Part shown: positions 49,514 through 60,540 of the stretch, in pieces
Numbering within the stretch: position 1 is the stretch's first letter
How the letters are laid out: each line of letters opens with the position of its first letter
NCBI GenBank assembly: GCA_018907035.1
Contig: JACCIC010000354.1
Location: forward strand, 62,001 to 126,000
Origin: Sycobia sp. Sy_11
Taxonomy: Eukaryota > Arthropoda > Insecta > Hymenoptera > Epichrysomallidae
Length of the DNA stretch: 64,000 nucleotides
Direction: 5' to 3'
Notes under the pieces: model-generated
The model's input: only the letters and a program-made list of their open reading frames with translations
The model's database searches: none
What the model was told of the DNA's origin: nothing
Position numbers and translations under genes: made by a program

Positions 49514-50560
49514 TTATTTTTTGATTTCCGGTATCCTGATGGCAACAGTGTAACGGTATACTTTTAAGTTATTTATATTTGGATATTGTGCTTTAATTTT
49601 CTTTCCGTTTACTAAAAAATAAGTCGAAATTTTTCCTACTTTAATACCTGTTAAGATTCGACCTTCCCGGATTTTAACATTGATTGGTTTTTGTAAATTA
49701 AGAAATTCGATAAAAAAGAAATTATCGTATGTTATATGATGTGAACAGCCGTTGTCCAAAATCTAATCTATTCTACGTATCTCGCTCATTGTTGCGAATG
49801 TTGCTATGTATGCGTAACTCATCTCGCTATGTATGTATAAATTGTGTCTTGCCGACTTATTCCGCTGTTCCATGTTTGCCAGCCTCGACCTTGTCCGCGC
49901 TGGTTAAATTCACGCATACTGCGGCCTCTGTATTGCTGCGAATGTTGATGCCCTCCTGCCAGTTGCCTATAGAATTCTTGCGACGGCTTACGTATATTTT
50001 CTTGCTGTTGCATACTGCCTCACACTTTGCTCCAATAGTCTCATATCATGTGACCTTTCTTTCCACAACCATGGCATTTAATATCGTTCTTTTCAGTTCT
50101 CTTGGTTTTGAATACACTTGACCTTCGTTTTCTACTATCACTCAGAGCTCTTGTTTCCCACATTGACATGTTATTTTTTAAAAATTCGCAAGTACGGTCA
50201 CACTTCTGCATAGAATCAATAAAATCACCGACATAACTTAAGGAATATGATAGCGGTTTTAGCATATATCCAAGTTTTTCACGTTCTTTAATTTCTGCAC
50301 CAGCACTACTTAGTTCGTTTATTAAGTTTTCGAATTCTGTGAAAAATATGCTTGACTCTTCAAAATCTTTTAATTTCAATATATCAAGTCAGTTTCTTAT
50401 GCAAATTTGTAGTGCGGTTGATGTCTTTAACTATAATTGATCAAGTTTTTTTATTATTTTGAAGGCTGTATTTTCATCTTCAATAATATTATCTAGAAAT
50501 ATTATCAAAGAATTATAAAAATGTATAAACATAATTATTTATGTATGATTTAGAATGTCC
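49514..50560 (-). pseudogene. Copia gag and protease relic
   Basis: In coding order: the frame 50041-50379 is gag (FTEFENLINELSSAGAEIKE, LKPLSYSLSYVGDFID) ending in a CCHC knuckle CHGCGKKGHM. The frame 49819-50013 is Gln/Arg/Gly-rich linker (QQYRGRSMREFNQRGQGRGW). The frame 49514-49759 begins MDNGCSHHITYDN, the Copia protease active site in which D-S/N-G-C-S-x-H is expected, then runs through FLVNGKKIKAQ. Frameshifts separate the three. Integrase and RT are not present downstream. It does not overlap the Copia at 28.5-36.7 kb but could be the same family's missing 5' part. Confidence 0.75.
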
Positions 50561-50749
50561 CAATGAGAAATGTGTAACGGAAAAAACAGAAACAGGTGAA
50601 AAAAATGCTGTGATATTATGCGGAGTTCCGCTAGAAAACTGATACTCATACTGGTGTACTATCCGCTCTTATACACTGTAGACAATTTTTTATTTATGGA
50701 TGTCAAAATTTCAGCTCCATTTAGTGATTTCATTGTGTATTACTAGTCA
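50561..50749. other. Unrecognised AT-rich spacer
   Basis: No frame or repeat of note. Confidence 0.4.
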
Positions 50750-51180
50750 TATTTCAAATGTACAATATTTGATAAATGGTATTTGTAATATTTATGTTTT
50801 CTTAATTTCAATAATGCATCCGTAATATTGCATTAGCAATATGTGAAATGTAATATTGCAGAAATATTACAACTGAGATGCTAGCGCAGATAATATGTGA
50901 AATAAATATGCAATATTGCTTCCACATTACTTTTAATATATTTAAAATATAATGAAATTAAAATATTGCATTTGTAATATTCATGCCCTGTAACAATAGG
51001 TTTCAGTAATATAATTAAAGTAAAATTGGCAAATTACTTTAGAAATATTTCAAATGTGATGTAAGTGAAATGTGTCATTTATAATATTTATATAATGTAA
51101 TTCAATATGTTTCTCTAATACCTCGGTAATATGGCATTTTTAATATTTCACATGTAAATTCCGAACATATTTATACAGAA
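50750..51180. repeat. Dense irregular array of TAATATT/AATATTGC motifs
   Basis: Words such as TGTAATATT, AATATTGCA and CAATATTG occur more than 15 times in about 430 bp, on both strands because the core AATATT is palindromic. Spacing is irregular (about 15-40 bp) and interspersed with GTGAAAT and TTTCAAATGT words. There is no clear unit, so it is not a simple tandem repeat. Confidence 0.5.
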
Positions 51181-51334
51181 GCAATAGCGAAAGCAACTAT
51201 TGAAATATATACTAGGCAGGACTATGAAGTAATGTGCATGCGCCAAAGGTTAATGACTCTATATCGTCTATACTCAAATCCGTGTAGCCTAGGCCTTCGT
51301 TTGTATTGGCCCTGTTTTTTGTTTTGTCATTAAA

Positions 51335-52260
51335 ATGATTGATGTAACAATAAAACAGAAATTTCACACGAAACTTGGAAAAATTGCAGCTGAAACTTAT
51401 AATTTATTAAAACAAGTGTATAACAATAAATATTTATCTCGTTCACGTTTATGTGAGTGACTGAGGTGTTTTCAAGATGGTTGAGAATATGTTTAAGATG
51501 ATCCACGCTCACGTTATCCTTCCTCGTAAAAAACGGATTATCATATCAGAAAAGTCTATAATCTTTTTCAATTTAACTCTCGGTTAAATATTCGTTCGAT
51601 TGCTGAGAGCTATAGGAATGGACTAAATCTGTATGTGGTAATTTTTACATGAAAGTTTTTACATATGGAAAATATGTGCAACACTAGTATCTGAAACCCT
51701 TACATGTAAACAACAAAAAGCTCGCAAAAAATATTTATATTGTCACTTAGAATACAATTGAAAATGACTCAAACTATTTCAAAGAGTAATAAAATGTGAC
51801 CAATCTTGGTTTTTACCTAAGATTAAAAAAACAGAGCCAATCTATGTACCGGAAGAGTCTAATTGACCATGAATTAAAAAAAGAAAATGAGTAAATCAAA
51901 GCAATGATGAGTGTTTTTATTCGATATTTATAGAATTGTATACCTTCACTTGGTTATTAAAGGTCAAATTGCTAAATAACATTGCGACCTCAATGTTCCT
52001 ACCGAACTCTGTGAAAGAATAAAAAAAAACGACCGTATGGAAGCAGATGGCATAGCTTCTTCATCAAGTCAATGAACCAATGTAATAGGCACTTTCCGTC
52101 AAGAGATTTCTAGCTAAGTACAACATTCCAATGTTAGAGTACCCTCCTTATTTACCAACTTTTATCTTTTTCCTAAAGTGAAATCTGCATTCAACAAAAC
52201 AAGATTTGAGCCTGCGAAAGCTGTGGAAGACTAACGAGTACACGCCCTAAAAAACTGATA
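51335..52260 (+). pseudogene. Mariner relic, nearly full-length but very decayed
   Basis: N-terminal HTH1 is readable from KQKFHTKLGKIAAETYNLLK and QVYNNKYLSRSRLCE. DDPRSRYPSS and an NSRLNIRSIAE stretch mark the linker and HTH2. Near 52085-52150 ALSVKRFLAKYNIPMLEYPP is the segment between the second and third Asp motifs. The third Asp itself is absent (LPTFIFFLK in place of SPDLAP-DFFLF). Stops are numerous. It appears to be the same broad subfamily as 46020-46450. Confidence 0.65.
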
Positions 52261-52280
52261 GAAACAATAGAAGATTCCTA

Positions 52281-52492
52281 GCACTTTACTAACATAAAAT
52301 TGTTTCAGTTAATATTTTATTTTCAGATTAGTCTACGGGGGTGATTTGACACAAGGACAGTCATAATTTTTATTTTTTATTCTTTGTATATTGATGTATT
52401 AATATTAATATAAATATATATTGATATTATTACGTATTCTTTTCGATTCATTTAATTGGACTGTAACACCAATGAAAATATTTATTAATTTA
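52281..52492 (+). repeat. PLE 3'-terminal sequence, truncated
   Basis: It starts at GCACTTTACTAACATAAAAT and runs through TTAGTCTACGGGGGTGATTT to AATTGGACTGTAACACCAAT and AAAATATTTATTAATT. It directly follows the mariner relic. Confidence 0.8.
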
Positions 52493-52799
52493 TTATTGTT
52501 TAATATTCTATGGAATTATACAATATAGTATAACATTTAAATAAATATTTTAATTATAAACGTGTATTTTTTAATTAAATAAATCAGTTTACTCCATATA
52601 CACTTTGGTTAATCTTAATGCTCATTACTGCCATTTGTGCCTTGCTGGAGTGGCGCCCTCGTATACGAGGTGACCGTTTTCCTTGTCAATAGTTATACAT
52701 CTGAGAGAAATCTCTCTAATAAAGAAAGAATTACAGAATGACAGAAATATTATAAATCTGTTAACTATTAATATTGTCAAAAAAAAATTTTAATATGAA

Positions 52800-53160
52800 T
52801 TAAATATTCTTAATCGTACTAATTTTATTGTCAATAAATGATTTATTTATTGTATTGCACTTACACCTAGAAATAGAAAAATTTTACATGCTTTAATTAT
52901 AAGAACTTTATTATTATTATTTATTATTTTAGCTTTATTAAATATTAAAACAATTTATTCTAAAAGATTTGTATCATATTTTATTCTATTTAGTGAGAAT
53001 TGGAAATTTAATAATTCTATTCATATACTTAACAAAATTTATGGATAATGTAGTCTCAACAACTAAATTTAATATTTTAATAAACTCTTCAATAAAATTT
53101 TTTATAATTAGGATATTTATATTAATTCGTCATTATAATATCATTAATTAAACTTTAATT
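52800..53160 (+). pseudogene. Probable nuclear copy of mitochondrial ND6 (NUMT)
   Basis: The plus-strand frame 52969-53151 includes HILFYLVRIGNLIILFIYLT. This resembles the most conserved block of insect ND6 (ILF-LV-x-GG-x-L-hydrophobic-LFIY-T), followed by the short Asn-containing turn. Upstream 52860-52960, TLLLLFIILALLN fits the preceding ND6 membrane helix. Composition is extremely AT-rich, as in insect mitochondria, but that also makes chance hydrophobic matches more likely. The conserved GG is GN here. Other mitochondrial genes (cytochrome b, tRNAs) are not clearly seen on either side. Confidence 0.4.
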
Positions 53161-54488
53161 TCGTAATTTGTATATTAATCATAATAAATTTTAATCTAAA
53201 TATAATTAATCAAAAATATCTTTACTAAAAATTAATTGAATACAAATATCTTTAATAAGATCTAATATACTAGTTAATGAGAAGTATAATTTTGTATTAA
53301 TATTTGGAACTTTCGAAAAGTATTTTATATAAATTTTTTATAAAATACAGGAGAAGATGTATTTAAAATTTTACCATGCTAAAAAAACATCGCCTAACTA
53401 TTTTACTTTTGTTTAAAGATGTTTTTTGTAGATACTAAATAAATATTTCAAATGTAATTAGAATTTGTGATAATACAGATGTAAATACTGTAACATAAGC
53501 AGGATTTGTAATATAAAGTGTCGACTGGGCACTTAAGTTCCAAATTATATGGATATAATAAATTATATCGTGAAGACATATTTTTTAATTTACAAGATTA
53601 TATAATTGTGTGAACGTTTTATTATATCCATGAAACTCCTGAGAAAATTATCATATTTGTACGTAGTACGAATATAATATACATCATGACATTTATTAAA
53701 ATATTTGTAATAATAATATTCCTTTAACATCGTAAATATTAAATAACCGTTTCTATAAAGTTCTAAATTTAAATAAGCTTCCTTCGTTCGCAGCGTTGAA
53801 TAACTCATTGATAAATTAATAATTTAATAATTTATGGGAGTTTAGGTCATTAAGCCGCATTAGGCAAGTTTGAACCTGTAGCGTACCAGAAGTGACTTGT
53901 AGGCTAACGATTGAGTATAATTACAGGTATGAATAGAGAGGATAAACCCGAGATGATGTGCCAATTAGTATGAATGAAGACAGGGAGTTTGTGCCAAGTA
54001 GGTTAATCGAACAGATGCATCGATAGTTTGTGTTAAACTTTGTTTGCTATCATCCAATAACTATTTGAAAATTGTGATTTATGATTTAAAAGGAATAACT
54101 ACGAATTAATCATGAATGAAATTTGTTAAATAATACGATAACAATTCATTTAAGAGTTTCAGAATCTCATACATGCAACAGTTTTGATTTCTTTTTTTTA
54201 TAATTAATCAATTTTTAGTTTTATATTAGCGATAAGGTTAATTCAAATTTTTAGATATTTAGTATGATATGGAATAGTCAGGACATGTTCGAAATTATTT
54301 ATTCGAGTTATTGAACTGAATTTTCATCTATGAAGGAATAAATATAAGTGAAGCGTTTTTAGTTTAAATTAATCGATACGGTATTCCTTATTAGAATATA
54401 AATTTAATTTATTTTTACATTTAAGAATTTTTTTTAAAATTTATTTACCTAATTATTATTCATACATATAATATTAAATAAGAAAAAC
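53161..54488. other. AT-rich stretch, no gene recognised
   Basis: Possibly includes more mitochondrial-like AT sequence at its left end. A slightly GC-richer segment at 53850-54020 is unrecognised. Confidence 0.4.
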
Positions 54489-55100
54489 TTCAAACTATAT
54501 AATTTGTGGAGAAGCATACGGACACTCTCGCCCTGATCGGCGGAGGAGCGAGACAACATATTAGAAGGAGGGATGCGTGAGGAAAGACAGAAACGTGGAG
54601 AGTAAAAGAAAAAACCGGAGCGTGGTGAATAGATCGAAGGTGTAGAACACAGTGTAGAGCGAAACAAAAAGGATAGATAGAGAGGGACGTGGTGGACAAG
54701 AGAAAGGAAGGCGGTGAGAGACGAAACGAGAGAGAAGAACGGGGAGAAAGGGTGATAGAAGTAATAATAAAGATAAAGTTAAGTATTATAATAAAGGTAG
54801 AAAGAAAAGAAAGTGAGGAAGGTGGTAGAAATAGAGAAAGTAATAGAAGGGCGAGAGCGTCAGGCCACATAACGGGTGCGGGTTTCACGCGGGAATCGGG
54901 CGTGCGAGCGTGCGTTGAAGACATTTTGTTTGTGTGTGATTATGTAATAAATGATGTCATGAAGGGGCAAATTAATTACTTCTTAAATTTGTATACGAAT
55001 TGGTTAAATAATTTTAAACATTTTTGAGTGTATAAATTGAATTTAATTTTTTATCTCAAAATTTGTGCTCTTTAATTTTCCTGGCTGTTTAAGATTTTTC
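54489..55100. other. Purine-rich, GC-richer segment
   Basis: From about 54540 to 54860 the plus strand is strongly purine-biased (runs such as GAGAGAAGAACGGGGAGAAA). The Pro/Ser/Leu-rich minus-strand frame at 54490-54924 is a by-product of that bias and not credible. It could be an untranslated exon, leader or regulatory region; nothing decides between them. Confidence 0.35.
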
Positions 55101-55159
55101 TCGCATAGACCGACGGAGCTCTCCCAGTGAATCAAGCAATAAATTGAAGCAAATTAAAT

Positions 55160-55570
55160 TTATTTGTGTGCGTGAAATATTACAATTATTAAATTAAGTA
55201 AACAAAGGTAAATTATAAATTTATTTTTTGCATTACAATATACGAAAATAGCCATCACACCAACTATAAAAAATATTAAATCTTTATTTGTAATGAAGAA
55301 TAAGAATATCATTAAATTCTTACGCTTCTTTTCTTTAATATTATCTTGTATTTTCCAAAATCGACAGAAATTTAATAAAAGCTTGTAATCCAGATGTACC
55401 ACTTATAAACCAACGTACTCGAATAGTATTGTCTTGAGTATGCATTGTTATTTTTAAAACATCCAGTTTGACATGTGCATATGTAATGTGCTCAAACATT
55501 CTTAAAAAACGTAATTGCTTCATGTAATTATATATAGCCCTAATATTATTTAATAAAAGATCAACTTTTT
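55160..55570 (-). pseudogene. C6orf136/DUF2358-like host gene fragment, decayed
   Basis: On the minus strand the frame 55341-55523 encodes LRFLRMFEHITYAHVKLDVL and KITMHTQDNTIRVRWFISGT. This resembles the conserved core of the C6orf136/DUF2358 family: a helix, (F/Y)AH-x-(R/K)-L-(D/E)-VL, then a T-x-HP-x-(D/N) turn and V-x-RW-x-hydrophobic-x-G. Just upstream, LLLNNIRAIYNY continues the match. Downstream, in a second frame, RFWKIQDNIKEKKRK fits the next segment, and in the first frame again FNIFYSWCDGYF resembles the F-TFY--GDG block. Frame shifts and stops show it is not functional. It may be a processed pseudogene or a degenerate exon. Family function is not well established. Confidence 0.55.
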
Positions 55571-56497
55571 AATACTTTTATATTGTCTATAATTAGCTTT
55601 ATTTACATGTAATTACTTTGTGCATGATCCTTTTATATTATTTAAATCTGTGTTTTTTCTAGTTACTACATTTTTTTATTAAAACTATGGACTATATAAT
55701 ATATCACAATGTTAATAACACATTATTTTTTAGTGATATAAATTACTTAACATATTTAATTTACATTCTGCGAAAATCTTGAAATAACAATAAAAATTGC
55801 TAAAGATCTTTATGTTAGTTAAATATTATATATTTATTGAAAAATTCTTTTACATACTTCTAAATGAAGAGAAGTACTTAAGAATATTTCCAACCTTACT
55901 TATTGAAAATGATGCACTGTTATGATTGCACCTAATTGTACTGTATGTTGTCAGAGGTTATTATTATATTAATGCCTCTTACTATATACAACATATTAAA
56001 GCATTTTACTATACATTATATTAAAGCAATTTACTATATAAAGCGTCTTATTCTGAACTTTTGCTACAGTGTGAGGCGTCTTAATCTGAACTTTTTTGCT
56101 ATGTATGTCTATTACTATATATATAAAAAAGAAGTGTTTCTGATCATTTTCTATGGTCACATATGAAGTTTTATATTAAAAACTGCTTTCTACCTAAAAA
56201 TATCGGTGGGAAACGATTCTTTAGGCCATAAATAGTAAATATGCTTTGGAAAAGTATCGATAAAGAAGTAAAAAATAATTTTTTTCATTGATTGAAAAGT
56301 CAAAATCTCCATTTAGAAGAAAATAGTGTAGCGGCCGCGCCATGTCAGCGATTCTCAAACTTGCCTTCATGGCGCTACCGCGTCATTTGAATTCAAAATA
56401 TAAATTACAAAGATCGTATGGTTAATGCCTTATATCATAGTATGCGATGAATACAAGCATCGACTACTAAGACACTTGAAAAAAGATCATCCGATTT
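55571..56497. other. AT-rich stretch with short duplications
   Basis: Local duplications: TATTAAAGCATTTTACTATA and TTAAAGCAATTTACTATATA (about 55994 and 56021), and GCGTCTTATTCTGAACTTTT with GCGTCTTAATCTGAACTTTT (56043 and 56075, 32-bp period). An imperfect inverted repeat lies at 56329-56385 (GTAGCG...GCCATG against CATGGCGCTAC). No gene. Confidence 0.5.
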
Positions 56498-56930
56498 CTA
56501 CAAATTTTCGTATTTTGGAGTTCTATGAATATCCACTCCTTCCCGCCACATCCAAGTATATTTGGACTGTGAAAACGTTAATGCTGCAATAGCAAAGGTT
56601 GATTCGTCTGGCTTATCTTTATGTAAACGGATATCATTTTCCTCAAATATTTTTATTTCTAATATTTCAACATCCGGAATGTCGTGCCTCGACTCCATAG
56701 CACACCTAAAGTTTTCAAAAGACGATGTCAAACTATATAAAAATATAATGGATAATAAATCTTTGTTTTCTTCAATGCTCATGTTATATAATTTCGTTTC
56801 TTGTCAAAAAACTTCTATGTATATTTCTCTCTAACTTAACTTGAAAAACAATTTTTGCTTATAGTTTGGACACCTGGGCCCATAACCTATTATATGGAAG
56901 CTCACCGACTAATGGTTTTATATTGGAAAA
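56498..56930 (-). pseudogene. Copia gag relic
   Basis: The 94-codon frame 56498-56782 has LLSIIFLYSLTSSFENFRCA and MESRHDIPDVEILEIKI, the gag-polypeptide (UBN2-type) pattern L-x-x-LL-x-SLP-x-x-Y/F-x-x-F/L-x-x-A-x-E. It is followed by EENDIRLHKDKPDES leading toward where a zinc knuckle would be. Upstream to about 56930 is a decayed N-terminal part. Protease is not visible downstream. Confidence 0.7.
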
Positions 56931-57049
56931 TAAATAACAGACACAAAGGTAAACTTTATAAATACAAAGTTTATTTATATTATACGAAATATATTCATAC
57001 ATGTTTTTAGAGAGAATAGAACTGAACTTACGCTATAGAAAGTTATCTG

Positions 57050-58330
57050 TTGGATGTACAAATAAGTTTCCGCCGTTTTTTTAATAAAGAAATATGATTT
57101 TATGTTTAAAAAAGGTACAAATAATGTCATTCAAAATATTGCCCATCACTTTCTACTTCATTCGACCATCTATCGGGCAGCAAGTGGATACCATGTCTAA
57201 AAAATTGCTCGTCTTTTGAGGTGATCCACGAATCGACCCATTTCTTCAATTTCTCGTAAGAAGTGAAGTACTGCTCAGCCAGACCATGGGTCATGAACCG
57301 GAGTAGGTGGTAGCCTAAAGGAGCAATGTCTGGTGAATATGGCGAGTAGGGTAAGACATCCGAATTCAGTGCTTCTAACGTTTCTTTTATGATTTTTGCA
57401 ACATGTGGCCAAACGTTGTCATGCTGAAAAATTTTATCGTGTCTTTTGGCATATTGTGGACGTTTAATCTTCAATGCTCGGATCAATTGCATCAGCTGTT
57501 GTTGGTAACGTTCTCTGGTGACAATTTAATTGTGTTGGAGTAGTTCGTAATAGATTACTCCAAGCTGATCCCACCAAATGCACAGCATTAGATTCTTGCC
57601 ATGAATGTTTGGCTTGGCCATCAAAATAGAGGCATGCCCGGGCTTACCCCATGACTTCCTATGCTTTGGGTTGTCGTAGTGAATCCACTTTTCGTCTTCC
57701 GTCACGATTCGATGTCGAAATCCTTTGCGATTTTGCCATTTGAGCAATTGTTCGCAAGCGAATAAGCGACGCTCGACGTCTCTTAGCTTCAGTTCATAAG
57801 AAACCCAATTTCCTTGCTTTTGGATCCTACCCAGGGTTTTGAGACGTTGTAAAATAGCTTGCTGTCACTCCAAACTACTGTGCAAATTCTTTTTGCGATT
57901 GGCACGGATCTTCCTCCAGTAAAACTTCGAATGCTATGTCACCATACACTTTGGGCCTTCCACTGCATGTTTTCTCCTCCACTTCAAAAGAATCACTTTT
58001 AAATTTTTGGAACCACTCCCGACAACTTCTCTCACTCAAATTAACATCAGCATATGCTCTTATGAGTAGCCGATGTGCTTCAATTGTAGATTGCTTTAAA
58101 TGAAAGAAGTAAATTAACAATTCCCGCAAATAACGCTTACTTGACTCAAAACTTGACATCTTAACAGGATGAAAACTAAGTGATCCTAGCAAAAAGTTAA
58201 AGATATTAAAAAGTTATATTATTTTCAGATGTCAACATATAGTATACGACTTTTTACAGCTTACAATTTCGATGTTATCTTATCGGTGGCGCCATCTTTC
58301 CAAACCCCGGAAACTCATTTGTACACCTAA
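57050..58330 (-). mobile_element. Full-length mariner element (family B)
   Basis: Length about 1,281 bp. The left end reads TTGGATGTACAAATAAGTTT and the right end (reverse-complemented) TTAGGTGTACAAATGAGTTT. The right flank has the expected TA (58331-58332); the left flanking dinucleotide reads TG, so that copy of the target has mutated. It is the best-preserved family B copy. Confidence 0.9.
57127..58163 (-). pseudogene. Mariner transposase, broken but nearly complete
   Basis: In coding order: the frame 57875-58192 has HTH1 (KRYLRELLIYFFHLKQSTIE, LSERSCREWFQKFKSDSFEV) and a linker. I place the start at MSSFESSKRY (58163) because other family members start M-S-S/A at this point. The frame 57526-57747 has the first Asp (TEDEKWIHYDNPKHRKSW) and IHGKNLMLCIWWDQLGVIYY. 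The frame 57127-57492 has the second Asp (KIFQHDNVWPHVAKII), the third Asp (YSPDIAPLGYHLLRFM) and the C-terminus LLPDRWSNEVESDGQYFE. All three catalytic Asp residues are present. At least two frame interruptions (near 57500 and 57760-57870) inactivate it. Confidence 0.9.
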
Positions 58331-58409
58331 TATATATGACTGTGCGCTACGGTACAATTATGTGTTATGCGCAACTACTTAGATTTTTAGTATACGATAT
58401 ATTGGAAAT

Positions 58410-58940
58410 CATATGTTATCAGTTGCATTCGATGAGTCTACTTTGAGTAAAAAGAATGTGTTTAAGTGGTACAAGCTGTTCTAAGAAGGTCGAGAGGATG
58501 TCGAAGACTAACTTCGTTCTGAACGTCCTAGTACGTTAATAACAGATGAAAACATTTAAGCAGTGAAAAATATTGTGTTAAAAAATCGTCAAATCACTAT
58601 CAGAGAAGTTGCTAAAGATGTTGGAAAATCGGTTGGCTCATGCCTCAGCCTCTATCTTCACAAGATTTGGCACCCAGTAATTTTTTTCTTTTCTCAAAAC
58701 TGAAAAGGCCCATGAAAGGACATCGAGTTTCAATGATTAAGGAGATAAAAACTGCCTCGCTGAAATAACAAGACTATACCGAAAAATGAATATCAGAAAT
58801 GCTTCGATATTTGGAAAAAGCTTTGGCACAAGTGTATTATATCTGGGGTAGGTTACTTTAAAGGAGACAATATAAGTATTTATTAATAAATAAATATTTT
58901 TTAAGAAAACCAAAAAGTCACCGTATTATTTGAACACGCC
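58410..58940 (+). pseudogene. Mariner relic with central deletion
   Basis: Plus-strand frames: KKNVFKWYKLF then EGREDVED-LRSERPST (end of HTH1 and linker); LKNRQITIREVAKDVGKSVG (HTH2); then, after a jump, PSNFFLFSKLKRPMKGHR, the segment just after the third Asp, and a C-terminal tail to about 58930. The catalytic core between HTH2 and the third Asp motif is deleted. It lies 80 bp from the full-length element at 57050-58330 but belongs to another subfamily and strand. Confidence 0.7.
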
Positions 58941-59003
58941 TCGTACATTTACCATAATTTTAATTCATTGAGAAATTATTTAATAATTAAGAAAAATGAC
59001 GGA

Positions 59004-60540
59004 TTAAGGCAGTATTCTACTTTAGACCCTCGAAAAAAACGCTATTTTTGTGAAATTTTTCTGAGAATGCTATTGAAGATATGAATGTAGGATTTAAAAT
59101 GCTTAATAAATACACTCTTGAAGTATACAAAAAAATTTGTTTTATTTATTTTATACATTTTTTATATATGTAAAGTATGGTCAAAGCCAATACCTCAAAA
59201 AGTAGGTAACGTTGTTGTGGTCGTAAAATCTTGCCGATGGATGGTCTGAAACAAAAAAATCAATTAGCTATATGTTCAGTATGACTCCAGAAACCGATCT
59301 AACTAAATATTTTATGTACATGCTAAATCAACAAAATGGCGGCTAAAAAACGAAAGAAAAAAATTGCTTTTTTCCGTCTTTTTTTGCAATAAAAATATAG
59401 TTAGAATTAAAATTTTAAGTTAATTGTAGTTAGAACGGTTAATACAAACATATAGAATATGTGTTCAAAATTTCATAAGGATCGGTTCAATACTTTTTTA
59501 GTTTTCATGACCACGGTACTTGAAAATGCTGTTTTGAAGAAAACGCGATTAAAGTTTTTGTAAGTGAAAAATCATAGAAAAAATTATCTTACGCTCAACG
59601 ATGCCTTGGCCATACAATATGCCTTCAACTTGTTCTGGGCGAATATTTTTATCTAATCTAGCCTGCTTTTTTGAGTTCCGCTCTCCTTAGAAACCTCAGT
59701 TGAGCGGCGGTTCTCTCGAACGATGCGCTGTTGGTCGCGCATATTGGCGAACTGCATAGCGGTTTGGCAGAATTTCAGGCCCAGAATTTCCATTATTTTC
59801 AAAAGTGGGCTAAATCCTTCATTAAAAATGCAGGCAGCAGTGAGGCATGCAATTTTAACGATTTTGTTTTCCATTATAGACATGCTTCGTTGCCATAACC
59901 CAATCTGTTGAGTTGAAACACTCATTGTTATTTTGAGTGTTTCTGCCCAAACATCTCTCCAGCAATTCCGTTTCTGTTAGATCTTCGTAGATCGGTTTCA
60001 ACATCTCTTTTATGTCACTACCAAGAGCAGAAAGATGTTTATAATTTTTTAAAGCGTTGTTTGCTTCGGCCTTCTTATACTTGCACCAGTTGTGTGAACA
60101 GTACGTATGCTGTGGTTTGGAGTCTGTTGAGATTTTGTGGTAATAGCCGGCCCAGAACTCGTTTCGCATACCTTCTACTGAATTTGAATTCCTTTCAATT
60201 GCAAGACTATAGTTTTTAGATAACTCCTGTAGATAACTCCAGGTAGATGACTTATCCGGCGCGCGCGTTGGCCAGGCCGGAATAGCGCGCTCAAGTAAAT
60301 GCGTTCGAAAGGTGAAAATATATAGTTAGACTACCTGGATCTTTCTAAAATTTTGAGCTAACATTCTTTAATATATTTATTTATAATATATAATAATAAT
60401 ATATAATAATAATAATATATAATAATATATAATAATTTAATAATATATAATAATTTAATAATATATTTATAATATAAAAAATAAAAGATTTTTTTTCAAA
60501 GTTGTAAAGTAGAAATAGTAGTAAAGTAGTACTGCCTTAA
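59004..60540 (-). mobile_element. Mutator-like DNA element with terminal inverted repeats
   Basis: Termini TTAAGGCAGTATTCTACTTT (59004) and, reverse-complemented, TTAAGGCAGTACTACTTTAC (to 60540) are clear inverted repeats of about 20-25 bp. The interior carries a minus-strand transposase-like gene fragment. No identical target-site duplication is obvious, so boundaries could be off by a few bases. Confidence 0.7.
59653..60169 (-). pseudogene. Mutator-like transposase-domain protein, fragment
   Basis: The frame 59855-60169 contains CSHNWCKYKKAEANNALKNY, IKEMLKPIYEDLTETELLER and CLGRNTQNNNECFNSTDWVM. A second frame (59653-59925) continues with MENKIVKIACLTAACIFNEG, LLKIMEILGLKFCQTAMQF and DQQRIVRENRR. 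The pattern W-C-x-Y/W ... YKH ... hydrophobic-(K/R)-P-hydrophobic ... L-x-(R/K)-C-L-x-G-x-TQN-x-NE-x-(F/L)-NS is that of insect proteins carrying the Mutator-like transposase domain. It likely supplies the C-terminal part of the enzyme; the catalytic N-terminal portion is missing from the element. A frameshift near 59900 separates the two pieces. Confidence 0.65.

Noticed and set aside
54490..54924. 144-codon minus-strand ORF rich in Leu, Ser and Pro
   Set aside because: It is the antisense of a purine-rich tract, which avoids stop codons by composition; no domain and no neighbouring coding evidence.
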